Assembly: GCA_023451735.1 (NCBI GenBank)
Contig: JAEXYH010000069.1
Span: 62,001-126,000, forward strand
Origin: Pseudomonadota bacterium
GTDB lineage: Bacteria > Pseudomonadota > Alphaproteobacteria > Rhizobiales > Rhizobiaceae
Direction: 5' to 3'
DNA length: 64,000 nt
In this document: piece after piece, positions 25,778 to 34,008 of the stretch
Position numbering within the stretch: the first letter of the stretch is position 1
Layout: each line of letters begins with the position of its first letter
Notes under the pieces: model-generated
Databases searched by the model: none
What the model saw: only the letters and a program-made list of their open reading frames with translations
What the model was told of the DNA's origin: nothing
Translations under genes and position numbers: made by a program

Positions 25778-26329
25778 ATGCGCGATTTCCGCGATGCGAA
25801 ACTGATGGCAAAAAGCCTGCGCGAGGGGCTTGCCGAACAGAATATCGACCTTTCCCACAGCAAGGCGCTGGAGCTGGTCTCGGCCCAGTTCGGTTACGAT
25901 GACTGGAACGTTCTGGCCGCAAAGATCGAGGCGGCCGAGCCGGCTCAACGAAAAGACCCGATCTCAATCCAGCCTGCCATTCCGATTTTCCGCATCTTCG
26001 ATGTGACGAAGGCGATGGAATTCTACCGGGATTTTCTCGGTTTTGTCGTCGATTGGGAACATCGGTTCGCGCCCACGGCACCGCTCTATTGCCAGCTGTC
26101 GCGCAGCGGCATGCTGATCCATCTCTCCGAACATGCCGGTGACGCCTCGCCCGGTGCGCGCGTCTTCGTGCCCATATCGGGAGCGGCAGCCTTCCAGAAA
26201 GAGCTGATCGGCAAGAACTATCCCTATATGCGGCCGGGGCTGGAACAGGCGGACTGGGGGCTGGAAGTCACGGTCATCGATTCGTTCAGCAATCGCATCA
26301 CCTTCTGCGAGCGCGAAATAAAAGGCTGA
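25778..26329 (+). CDS. Glyoxalase-superfamily protein with N-terminal helical domain
   Basis: 183 residues in two parts. The first about 55 residues (RDAKLMAKSLREGLAEQNIDLSHSKALEL, then FGYDDWNVLAAKIE) are a small helical module found on some bleomycin-resistance-like proteins. The rest is a single VOC domain (IPIFRIFDVTKAMEFYRDFLGF ... SNRITFCER). It could be a dioxygenase, glyoxalase or antibiotic-binding protein; no metal triad can be assigned with confidence. The start ATG is at 25778. The 265 bp upstream hold a 34-codon open frame (25669-25773) that ends 4 bp before this start. It abuts the convergent LysR gene. Confidence 0.8.
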   Translation: MRDFRDAKLMAKSLREGLAEQNIDLSHSKALELVSAQFGYDDWNVLAAKIEAAEPAQRKDPISIQPAIPIFRIFDVTKAMEFYRDFLGFVVDWEHRFAPTAPLYCQLSRSGMLIHLSEHAGDASPGARVFVPISGAAAFQKELIGKNYPYMRPGLEQADWGLEVTVIDSFSNRITFCEREIKG

Positions 26330-27211
26330 TCAGCTTGCCTGGACAAGCCCAAACAGATTGAGTGCGATCGGGGATCGCTGTTCCTTCATGACGGCGATCC
26401 CAAGCCGTGCCACCAGAGGCGGGCCTTCTATCGGTCGAAAGACAACGCCGTCGATTTCGATCTTCGCAAGCGATTTCGGCACGATCGACACACCGAGCCC
26501 TGCCGCGACCAGATTGACGACCGAGGGGATTTGCGGGGCCTCCTGGGTTACCGTCAACTCGAAACCGGCTGCCTTGCAGGCCTGAAGGATATCGGTATAG
26601 AGGCTGAGGCCCATATTGCGCGGAAAGATGATGAAAGGCTCGCCGGCGAGACTTGCCAGCCTCACGCGGCTTTGTGCCGCAAGCGGATGGCTGGCGGGAA
26701 GCGCGACCAGCATCTGTTCGTCGGCCATGCGTTTGAGCCGCACACCCTTCGGATCTTCCAGCCCCGGCCGGATGAAGGCGACGTCGATTTCACCCCGGCT
26801 GAGTTTTTCCATCAGCCAGTTGCTGTTCATTTCGATCAGCGACAAGGCAACCTCCGGCCATCGCGCCCGAAACTGCCGGATGATGTTTGTTACGGCCGGG
26901 TTGAAGGTTGCCGACGCCGTAAAACCAAGTGTCAGGCGCCCGGTTTCACCGCGTGCAGCGCGCTGGGCGGCCAGTTTGGCGTGATCTGCGGCAGCAAGCG
27001 AGATCCTTGCCTCGGCAAGAAAGGCAGTGCCGGCCGCCGTCAGTTCGGCGCCATGCGCCACCCGGTGAAACAACCGGGAGCCGATTTCCGTTTCGAGGTC
27101 ACGGATCTGCTGGCTGAGCGGCGGTTGGCCAATGCCCAGTTTTGCCGCTGCCCTGGTGAAATTCAGTTCTTCCGCGACGGCGACGAAATAGCGAAGATGT
27201 CGAAGCTCCAT
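26330..27211 (-). CDS. LysR family transcriptional regulator
   Basis: 293 residues from the ATG at 27211; an in-frame TTG at 27217 is less likely. The N-terminal winged helix-turn-helix (MELRHLRYFVAVAEELNFTRAAAKLGIGQPPLSQQI, with the recognition helix at about 28-47) is followed by the periplasmic-binding-like effector domain. It is divergent from an MFS exporter gene, with 91 bp between the start codons. A perfect T-N11-A-type inverted repeat lies in that gap. By the usual LysR logic it controls the exporter gene and itself; the inducer is unknown. Confidence 0.93.
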   Translation of the reverse strand: MELRHLRYFVAVAEELNFTRAAAKLGIGQPPLSQQIRDLETEIGSRLFHRVAHGAELTAAGTAFLAEARISLAAADHAKLAAQRAARGETGRLTLGFTASATFNPAVTNIIRQFRARWPEVALSLIEMNSNWLMEKLSRGEIDVAFIRPGLEDPKGVRLKRMADEQMLVALPASHPLAAQSRVRLASLAGEPFIIFPRNMGLSLYTDILQACKAAGFELTVTQEAPQIPSVVNLVAAGLGVSIVPKSLAKIEIDGVVFRPIEGPPLVARLGIAVMKEQRSPIALNLFGLVQAS

Positions 27212-27237
27212 ATCCAAAACCTATCACGAACGCTCGC

Positions 27238-27258
27238 TTCATATATTGGACACATGAA
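27238..27258. promoter_or_regulatory. Putative LysR-type operator (TTCAT-N11-ATGAA)
   Basis: A perfect 5-bp inverted repeat with an 11-bp spacer, containing the T-N11-A core typical of LysR-family sites. It lies midway between the divergent lysR-type gene and the MFS exporter gene. Confidence 0.6.
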
Positions 27259-27302
27259 CGCATGCTGGCTAGATTCAGGACCATACAGAAGGTCTTTTTA
27301 TC

Positions 27303-28619
27303 ATGCCGTTCGCCGCCGCAAGCCGCTCGTTAAATTCCGAAATCGATATTTTACAGCCTACTATTACCCCGCTTCAGTCTGATCCTCCCAAGCAATATCT
27401 GAGGCGGGGTACGCCAGGTTACCGAAAGGCTAGCCTGGCCCTTTTCATGTCCGGTTACTCGACTTTCGCCCTGCTTTATTGCGTCCAGCCGCTGATGCCG
27501 ATCTTCGCGCAGGAGTTCAACGTCAGTCCTGCCGTCAGCTCGTTGTCGCTTTCGCTGTCCACCGGATTGCTTGCCATCGCCATCTTCTGCGCGGCCGCGA
27601 TCTCCGAACGTTTCGGCCGCCGCAGCCTGATGTTCTGTTCGCTGATGGGAGCCTCGCTCTGCACACTGGCCTGTGCCGTGATGCCGAACTGGAACCTCAT
27701 TCTCGTCATCCGGGCGCTGGAAGGCCTGTTGCTCGGTGGCGTTCCGGCCGTTGCCATGGCCTATCTGTCGGAAGAGATCGATCCGAAGGGCATCGGCGCT
27801 GCCATGGGTCTCTATATTGCCGGCAATGCTCTGGGCGGCATGTCAGGGCGTGTCTTTACCGGCATTCTGGCGGAGTTCCTCGACTGGCGGCTGGCGCTGG
27901 TGACGATCGGCGTGCTCGGCATTTGTGCTGCGATCGGCTTTTTCACGCTTCTGCCGCCGTCGCGCAATTTCAAGCCGCGCCGGTCAACTGCCAGCTATCA
28001 CGTCTCGGCCTGGCTCGGCCATGTCACACGCGGGCCACTGGCACTGCTGTTCATCATCGGCTTTCTGCTGATGGGCTCCTTCGTCACCATCTACAACTAT
28101 TCCGGCTTCCGGCTGGTCGTTGAGCCCTATCACCTCAATCAGACAGAACTCGGCCTGATCTTCACTGCCTATCTCTGTGGTGTCGGCTCCTCCTGGGTCG
28201 GGGGTACGCTCAGTGACCGCTTCGGCCAGTTCCAGGTGATGATGGCGGGTATTATCCTGATGTTTGCCGGTCTTATGACCACGCTGTCCGCGTCGCTAGG
28301 GCTGATCATTCTTGGTATCGCCATGCTGACGGCAGGCTTCTTCATGGCCCATGCGGTGGCAAGCGCCCTGATCGGACGCTTGGCGGGCGGCAATAAGGGC
28401 CATGCGTCTGCGCTTTACCTGCTGGCTTATTACCTGGGCTCCAGCATCGCCGGCTCGATCGGCGGAAAATTTTGGAGCGCCGGCGGCTGGTCGGCGGTCA
28501 TCACCTTCACCGGCATCATGTTGGCGACGGCTCTGGTTGCCGGGCAGACATCCTACTATTTAAGCCGTCGCACAGGAATGGTCAGCTCTTCGCTGCCGGT
28601 GCCCGGACCGGCTGAGTGA
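27303..28619 (+). CDS. MFS transporter (YnfM-like drug/arabinose-type exporter)
   Basis: 438 residues with about 12 membrane segments after a polar N-terminal tail of roughly 45 residues. The loop 2-3 motif is seen as AISERFGRRSLMF, repeated in the second half as GGTLSDRFGQFQ. ALFMSGYSTFALLYCVQPLMPIFAQEF and AEFLDWRLALVTIGVLG match the YnfM/AraJ branch of proton-driven exporters; substrate unknown. The divergent LysR pairing is like E. coli ynfL-ynfM. The last 38 bp overlap, tail to tail, the ClpP-fold gene on the other strand. Confidence 0.9.
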   Translation: MPFAAASRSLNSEIDILQPTITPLQSDPPKQYLRRGTPGYRKASLALFMSGYSTFALLYCVQPLMPIFAQEFNVSPAVSSLSLSLSTGLLAIAIFCAAAISERFGRRSLMFCSLMGASLCTLACAVMPNWNLILVIRALEGLLLGGVPAVAMAYLSEEIDPKGIGAAMGLYIAGNALGGMSGRVFTGILAEFLDWRLALVTIGVLGICAAIGFFTLLPPSRNFKPRRSTASYHVSAWLGHVTRGPLALLFIIGFLLMGSFVTIYNYSGFRLVVEPYHLNQTELGLIFTAYLCGVGSSWVGGTLSDRFGQFQVMMAGIILMFAGLMTTLSASLGLIILGIAMLTAGFFMAHAVASALIGRLAGGNKGHASALYLLAYYLGSSIAGSIGGKFWSAGGWSAVITFTGIMLATALVAGQTSYYLSRRTGMVSSSLPVPGPAE

Positions 28620-29358
28620 CGAGTTTGAAATCCGCCATTTCCTTTTCGGTCAGATAATAGAGCCGGTCGGGCGGGGTCTCCAGTGCATGCAGCCAGAGGC
28701 CTGAGCCGATACCCATCTCTTCGAGATGTCGTGCAACCCGCGCCGTCGTCGATTGCGCGCTCGACATTGCCTGCTCCGCTGATGGCCGGTCACGGCTGCC
28801 GTTGAACACCTGGTGTACGCCGACGACCGCCTCTTTCTCCGCGATACGTTCGGCGCCGCCGGAAAACACGATCGGGCAGGATGACGCGCAAAGCCCTCTG
28901 GAGACAATTTTCGTCTGAAGCTTCTTCTCGCGGATAAGCTTCGACATGGAAATCGCGTCATCCACCGAACCGCCCGGCGAATTCAGCTGCACCACTTTCA
29001 CATATTCACCGCGCGCCTCGATCTCCTGCGCAAAACGCCCGGCCGCACCCGGATCGATCGTGCCTTCCGCCAGCAAAACGCCGCCGGGTTTCAGGTCAAA
29101 GGTCATCGTCTGCCGCAACACTTCGCTCGGGCTTGCGGGCTCGACCGGCGGGGCCGCGGGTCGGCCGTCGGTCAGGGCCGGCGGCAATACGGGCTGATCG
29201 TCATGCATCGGGTCGAAGCCCGGCAGTTTCGCGTTGCTGGCCGTGATCTCGCGCACATCGACCACCAGAAAGGTCACAGATGCCGCCAGCAGCACATAGA
29301 AGACGCAGCGCATCAGCACCCCGTCGTCGATCCGGCGGATGGCGTCACCGATCGTCAT
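28582..29358 (-). CDS. Membrane-anchored ClpP/crotonase-fold protein (COG3904-like)
   Basis: 258 residues from the ATG at 29358. A single membrane segment at about 16-34 is followed by a Pro-rich linker (about 55-80) and then a ClpP-like domain exposed to the periplasm: VVQLNSPGGSVDDAISMSKLI (about 122-142), the putative nucleophile region GLCASSCPIVFSGG (Ser159/Ser160) and a conserved VGVHQVF (His182). This looks like a serine-protease-fold protein; activity and substrate are unknown. Its start codon lies inside the end of the upstream membrane protein gene (14-bp overlap), so the two are translated together. Confidence 0.8.
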   Translation of the reverse strand: MTIGDAIRRIDDGVLMRCVFYVLLAASVTFLVVDVREITASNAKLPGFDPMHDDQPVLPPALTDGRPAAPPVEPASPSEVLRQTMTFDLKPGGVLLAEGTIDPGAAGRFAQEIEARGEYVKVVQLNSPGGSVDDAISMSKLIREKKLQTKIVSRGLCASSCPIVFSGGAERIAEKEAVVGVHQVFNGSRDRPSAEQAMSSAQSTTARVARHLEEMGIGSGLWLHALETPPDRLYYLTEKEMADFKLVTQPVRAPAAKS

Positions 29359-30670
29359 GCAGCCTGTCCCTGCCGCGCGATCGCGGATCGAGATTGGTGA
29401 TGTTGGTCGGCTCCTCGGCGGCCTTTCCGTCTTCCGTCTCGCCCTCCTGTTCCGCCTTGGCGACGGCAGCCTCAAGATCGACGCCGCTCGCCGAAAGCGC
29501 ACGCTGTATCTCCACCGCTCGCATCAGCTCCGCCGCCGTGATCCGTTCGGCATAGGGCAACTTCTCTTCCTGCCTGCGAATGGAGGCGTGGGCGACGGCA
29601 AGAATGAACACCATCACGCCCGGCAAGAGATCGATCGATATGGCGCCGGCCCAGGCGGGAATGAAGTCCTGCGCATAATGCAGCACGGCTTCCGCGGAAG
29701 ACAACGGCACGAAACGACGCTCGGCAACCGGCGGACGGGCAAGAATCTCGTCGGCCGCCTTGGCAAGCGCCTTGGACTGTGCGGCAACCGAGGCTCTCAC
29801 CGTCGTCATCACCTGGTCCTGTCGATTGATCAGGTTGGCATCGCTGCCATCGGCGACAGGAGCGATGAAGCCGAGCGAAAGATCATCTGCGGCGCGACGG
29901 ATCGACGGCGCTATCGAGGTTTGGGCGAGCGAGCTGATGACGCCGGTCAGCGCCACGGCTTCTGTCGAAAACTGGTCGGCCCGCGGCTCGATCCGGCCAG
30001 GCGCCGAGATCAGCGAACGCATCGTTTCCAGCCGCTTCTGCCCCTGCTCGAAAAGCTCTGCCACCTGCTCGCGCGAACCGTTGATATTGCCTTCGAGTGA
30101 CTTCATCTGTCCCGACATCTGGGTCAGCAGCTGAACGACGCTGCCCGAACCTGTGGTGCCGGTCAGCGAGCCGGATTGCCGTTCCACGGCTGCTAGCTGG
30201 GTAAAACGCTCGGAGGCGCGCTGGATATCCGGAAGCAGGCTCTGAACGGCAAGCACGTTCTGGTGGGCGCGGTCGAGATCGGCGGAATAACCTTCGACCG
30301 TTTCCGAGAGGTGCTGCTCGACCGCGGCCGAGCCGGCAAGGGCAGCCGCATTCAACCAGCTTGACATGGCAAGGATCATCGCCGCACCCGCAGCCATCAC
30401 GAACAGCATCGCGGTCTTGCCGGTCCGGCTGGTGATATGCGGATAGAAGCGCGCCATGTAGGACCAGAAGGCATAGATGCCGACCGAGACCGAAACCGAA
30501 TAGATGATCGCGGCGAAAAACACGCCGGTCGGTGATCCGTCGAGGATCGAGCGGACGCCGAGATAGGTATAGACGCCCGAAGCCAGCGCCAGGACGGCGA
30601 GCGCAAAACGGGTCATGGTTTCGACGGCGACAATGCCGTCCTTCAGGCGTTGCGTAGGACCCAAAGCCAT
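29345..30670 (-). CDS. Membrane protein with large coiled-coil periplasmic region, function unknown
   Basis: 441 residues from the ATG at 30670 (GGAG 7 bases upstream). Three hydrophobic segments stand near the N-terminus (about 20-42, 48-70, 85-112) and one near residue 355-375 (ISIDLLPGVMVFILAVAHA). Between them is a long helical, probably coiled-coil region rich in Gln/Ala/Ser (about 115-340), and a polar, acidic cytoplasmic tail follows. No enzyme motif is seen. The layout resembles chemoreceptor-like or stator-like sensors without signalling domains. The stop overlaps the ClpP-fold gene start by 14 bp, which suggests the two proteins act together. Confidence 0.75.
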   Translation of the reverse strand: MALGPTQRLKDGIVAVETMTRFALAVLALASGVYTYLGVRSILDGSPTGVFFAAIIYSVSVSVGIYAFWSYMARFYPHITSRTGKTAMLFVMAAGAAMILAMSSWLNAAALAGSAAVEQHLSETVEGYSADLDRAHQNVLAVQSLLPDIQRASERFTQLAAVERQSGSLTGTTGSGSVVQLLTQMSGQMKSLEGNINGSREQVAELFEQGQKRLETMRSLISAPGRIEPRADQFSTEAVALTGVISSLAQTSIAPSIRRAADDLSLGFIAPVADGSDANLINRQDQVMTTVRASVAAQSKALAKAADEILARPPVAERRFVPLSSAEAVLHYAQDFIPAWAGAISIDLLPGVMVFILAVAHASIRRQEEKLPYAERITAAELMRAVEIQRALSASGVDLEAAVAKAEQEGETEDGKAAEEPTNITNLDPRSRGRDRLHDDR

Positions 30671-30761
30671 CGGCAATCTCCGGGAAGAGGAATGTATTCC
30701 TTAAAGAGGTATGAAGAAACTGGCGGAATCAAGACGTGGTTGTGGTGCGGAAATGGCGAAG

Positions 30762-30779
30762 AGCCCGGAAACCCGGGCT
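30762..30779 (-). terminator. Terminator-like hairpin after the ammonia-lyase-like gene
   Basis: Arms AGCCCGG and CCGGGCT with a 4-base loop, 17 bases past the stop codon on the minus strand; the T tract after it is weak. Confidence 0.5.
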
Positions 30780-30796
30780 TCTCGGTCAAATTGCGG

Positions 30797-32371
30797 TCAA
30801 GCCTCGACACCCTGCATGCCGAAACCGCCAAGCGCGAAGAAATCGTCGATCGCATGAATGGGCGAGATCGCGATCAGCCGGGCCAGGAATGCGTCGGAGG
30901 CAAGCTCCTCCTCGATTGCTTCCACCTCGGCGGACAGCGCCCGGTCGACGGTGTAGAAATCGGCGTGTTTGCGCACCACCTCGTAGATAAGCCCGACCGC
31001 GCAGCCCGGCTTGTCGTTATGGATATCCATCGCCTGTGCCGCGAGAAGCGCCTCCAGTCCAGCGAGACGTCTTACAGCCCGGACCTGGCGCTCGAAGCGC
31101 TCGACGACGAGGGGCAGGAAGGCTGCCTCATCCTCCATGCCGCCGGCCACGACGATTGACTGGGCCGAGACCGGATTGCTCATCGACAGGACCCGCGAAT
31201 AGATATCGCCGGCAAGCTTGATGATTGGCCCGAAACCGGTGGCGATCGCCCCCGGCGGCACGAGATTCACTGGAAGGTTTCGACGCTGGCCATTGCCGAG
31301 TAGAACGCAGCGGTTGAAGGAATTGCGCGCCGCATGCGCCATGCAAAGCACCGCCGATTCCATCAGCACGGTCACATCGAGCGGCAGCGATCCGCCGGAT
31401 GTCAGTACCCGCCCATCGGCGATGACAGGATTGTCGTCGGAACGGCCGGTTGCCGCGAGGATCTTGTGACCGGAGGTAAGCACGCTCTCGAACACCGCAC
31501 CGAACACCTGCGGGATCATTCTGAGGCTGAGCGGGTCCTGTACATGGGTTCCCCTCGGCCAGTCCCAGCCCTGTGATGCATTGAGCAGCCAGGAGCCGAT
31601 CATCGCCTCGCGTGGCGTGCCCACATGGGTAACGGCAAGCCAGGGGTCGCGGGACGCGCCCATCGCACCGGCTGCGGTGAGGCCGGTGGCAAGCAATACA
31701 CGCAATGCGCCGGCTGCCCCGCGCATGATGCGGGCAGCGGCGGCGAAACTGACGGAATTGACACTGAGCGAAGCAAGACTGTCGCGCGGCGCCATGCGCT
31801 GAGGCGAAATGCCTGCTGCCTTGAACGCATCGGCTGCCGGCATACGCTGTCCTTGATAGACTGCCTCGCCGACGCCGGTCAGCACCGCGCCGATCTGGCC
31901 CATCAGGCCGATATCGGCGCAGCCGATCGATCCGGTGCGGCGAACGATCGGGATCACGTCGGCTTCAAGCAGGGCGAGGTAGCTCTCCACCAGTTCCGTC
32001 GTGCAACCGACATAGCCGGTAAGGGCCGTATTGATCCTGAGCGCAATGGCATTGCGCACAACCTCGGTCGGAAAAGGATCGCCGGTGCCGAAATGATGGG
32101 CGCGCACCAGGCCCAGATTGAACTGGTCGAGTTCATCGCTGGACCACTCGATATCCTTCATCGCCCCCACCCCGGTCGTCGCGCCATAGACCGGCATTCC
32201 GTCGGCGATTGCCTGTTCAAGCACGGCCCTTGCGGCCCGTACGCGCGCCATGCCGAGCGGATCGGCGCTGACTGCGGCGCGGCCTTCTCCGATCACCAGA
32301 AGCTCTGCAAAACCGAGCGGCTGGCCGCTCAACTGGATGGGAAATTTCGGTTCGGACATCTGCTTTGCCAT
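30797..32371 (-). CDS. HAL/PAL-family aromatic amino acid lyase homologue lacking the MIO motif
   Basis: 524 residues, the length of bacterial histidine ammonia-lyase. The fold is kept: VYGATTGVGAM with the catalytic-type Tyr62, GSIG (147-150), SLSVNSVSF with Asn205, QDPLSLR (278-284) and SIVVAGGMEDEAAF. The Ala-Ser-Gly that normally cyclises to the MIO prosthetic group is Cys151-Ala152-Asp153 here, and the Tyr of QDxYSLR is Leu281. GGNFHG is replaced by SGGSLPLD. It is therefore unlikely to deaminate by the known mechanism. The two in-frame ATGs at 32371 and 32359 are both possible starts. Confidence 0.85.
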   Translation of the reverse strand: MAKQMSEPKFPIQLSGQPLGFAELLVIGEGRAAVSADPLGMARVRAARAVLEQAIADGMPVYGATTGVGAMKDIEWSSDELDQFNLGLVRAHHFGTGDPFPTEVVRNAIALRINTALTGYVGCTTELVESYLALLEADVIPIVRRTGSIGCADIGLMGQIGAVLTGVGEAVYQGQRMPAADAFKAAGISPQRMAPRDSLASLSVNSVSFAAAARIMRGAAGALRVLLATGLTAAGAMGASRDPWLAVTHVGTPREAMIGSWLLNASQGWDWPRGTHVQDPLSLRMIPQVFGAVFESVLTSGHKILAATGRSDDNPVIADGRVLTSGGSLPLDVTVLMESAVLCMAHAARNSFNRCVLLGNGQRRNLPVNLVPPGAIATGFGPIIKLAGDIYSRVLSMSNPVSAQSIVVAGGMEDEAAFLPLVVERFERQVRAVRRLAGLEALLAAQAMDIHNDKPGCAVGLIYEVVRKHADFYTVDRALSAEVEAIEEELASDAFLARLIAISPIHAIDDFFALGGFGMQGVEA

Positions 32372-32444
32372 ATTCCCACACTATTGGAGATGAGCGGCCG
32401 TCGGATATCGCTAAACACGAAGGGCGATGTCGCGCGAAAACCGG

Positions 32445-34004
32445 TCAGAGCGTAACGGCGATATAGACGAGCGCCGCCGCAATAACCCAGAGCGCCAGTC
32501 GGCCATAGCGACTGTGCCGCGCCTCCGATTTTCCGATTGCCTCGGCTGTTTCCGGGTCGAAGCGCAGACCGTTTTCGCTCATATGGATCAGTTCCTGATG
32601 GAACTTGCCCGTCTGCGCGGCGATCTCGGGTGCGGCTTCCGCCAGCTTCACGATCGCCTTCAGGCCATCCTTGACATCCGAGACCGCACGTTTCGGTCCG
32701 AGATTGTCACGGATCCAGTCCCCGACGACGGGTTCCGATGCCTTCCACATGTTGAAACGGGGGTTAAGCATGCGCGACACGCCTTCGACCACCACCATCG
32801 TTTTCTGTAGCAGGATCAGTTCCGGCCGGGTCTGCATTTCGAAAAGGTCGGTCACTTCAAACAGCAGCGCCAGAAGCCGGGCCATCGAAATCGTTTCGGC
32901 CGGCTGGCCGTGGATTGGTTCACCGATCGCCCGGATCGCCTGGGCAAAGGCTGCAACATCGTGATGACGGGGTACATAACCGGCTTCGAAATGCACTTCG
33001 GCGACACGCATGTAGTCGCGCGTGATGAAACCGAACAGGATTTCGGCGAGGAAGCGACGTTCCTTCTTTCCCAGCCGCCCGGTAATGCCCATGTCGACGG
33101 CGACGATTGTTCCGTCCCGCTCGACGAACAGATTGCCTGGATGCATGTCGGCATGGAAAAAGCCGTCGCGCAGCGTGTGCCGCAGAAACGACTGGATCAG
33201 CACTTCGGCAAGCTTTTCCAGATTATGCCCGGCCGCACGCAGCGCCTCGACATCGTTCATCTTGATGCCGTCGATCCACTCCATGGTGATGACGTCGCGG
33301 CCGGTCCGTTCCCAGTCGACGGTCGGAACACGGAAGCCCGGATCGCCCTTGGTGTTTTCGGCAATCTCGGAAAGGGCCGCGGCCTCGAGGCGCAGGTCCA
33401 TTTCCATCTTCGTCGTCTGTTCGAGCGTTCGCGTCACCTCGATCGGCCTCAGGCGCCGGCTCGACGGCATAAGGCGCTCCTGCATGCGGGCGACCACATA
33501 CATGCCCTCGATGTCATGGGCAAAGCGCTGGCGCACGCCGGGGCGCACCACCTTCACCGCCACCTGCCTGCCATTGACGATCGCCGGATGAACCTGGGCA
33601 ATGGATGCGGCGGCAATAGGTTCTTCGAAGGATGTGTAGAGGTCTTCGATGGGCCTCCCAAGCGAGGTCTGGATCGCGTTCTTGGCGGCTTCCGTCGGGA
33701 AAAATGCCATCCGATCCTGCAGCATGGCCAGATCGACGGCCCAATCGACGCCGACGACATCCGGCCGGGTAGCAAGGAACTGGCCGATCTTCACGTAGGA
33801 GGGCCCGAGACGATCGACGGCCCGCGTCAGCCGCTCGCTGCGCGCCTGCTTCTTCGCGCGAAAACGTGCCAGCGGTTCCAGCATGGATTTGACGAAGCCG
33901 ACAGCCGGCGGCATGTCCTCGGTCGGAAGCGCGGAAACCACGCCTTCGCGGACAAGGACCCAGCCGACACGGGCGAGCCGGAAATAGGCGCCGATCGTGC
34001 TCAT
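32445..34004 (-). CDS. ubiB: Ubiquinone biosynthesis regulatory protein kinase-like UbiB
   Basis: 519 residues. Atypical ADCK/ABC1-family kinase-like ATPase needed for coenzyme Q synthesis, membrane-associated. The KxGQ motif is in GPSYVKIGQFLATRPD (about 69-84), the Ala-rich nucleotide loop is EEPIAAASIAQVHPA, and the catalytic region is FFHADMHPGNLFVERDG with VDMGITG. A C-terminal hydrophobic segment (LALWVIAAALVYIAV) fits membrane anchoring. The start ATG lies 4 bp after the ubiE stop on the same strand, a ubiE-ubiB operon. Confidence 0.95.
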   Translation of the reverse strand: MSTIGAYFRLARVGWVLVREGVVSALPTEDMPPAVGFVKSMLEPLARFRAKKQARSERLTRAVDRLGPSYVKIGQFLATRPDVVGVDWAVDLAMLQDRMAFFPTEAAKNAIQTSLGRPIEDLYTSFEEPIAAASIAQVHPAIVNGRQVAVKVVRPGVRQRFAHDIEGMYVVARMQERLMPSSRRLRPIEVTRTLEQTTKMEMDLRLEAAALSEIAENTKGDPGFRVPTVDWERTGRDVITMEWIDGIKMNDVEALRAAGHNLEKLAEVLIQSFLRHTLRDGFFHADMHPGNLFVERDGTIVAVDMGITGRLGKKERRFLAEILFGFITRDYMRVAEVHFEAGYVPRHHDVAAFAQAIRAIGEPIHGQPAETISMARLLALLFEVTDLFEMQTRPELILLQKTMVVVEGVSRMLNPRFNMWKASEPVVGDWIRDNLGPKRAVSDVKDGLKAIVKLAEAAPEIAAQTGKFHQELIHMSENGLRFDPETAEAIGKSEARHSRYGRLALWVIAAALVYIAVTL

Positions 34005-34008
34005 GCGC

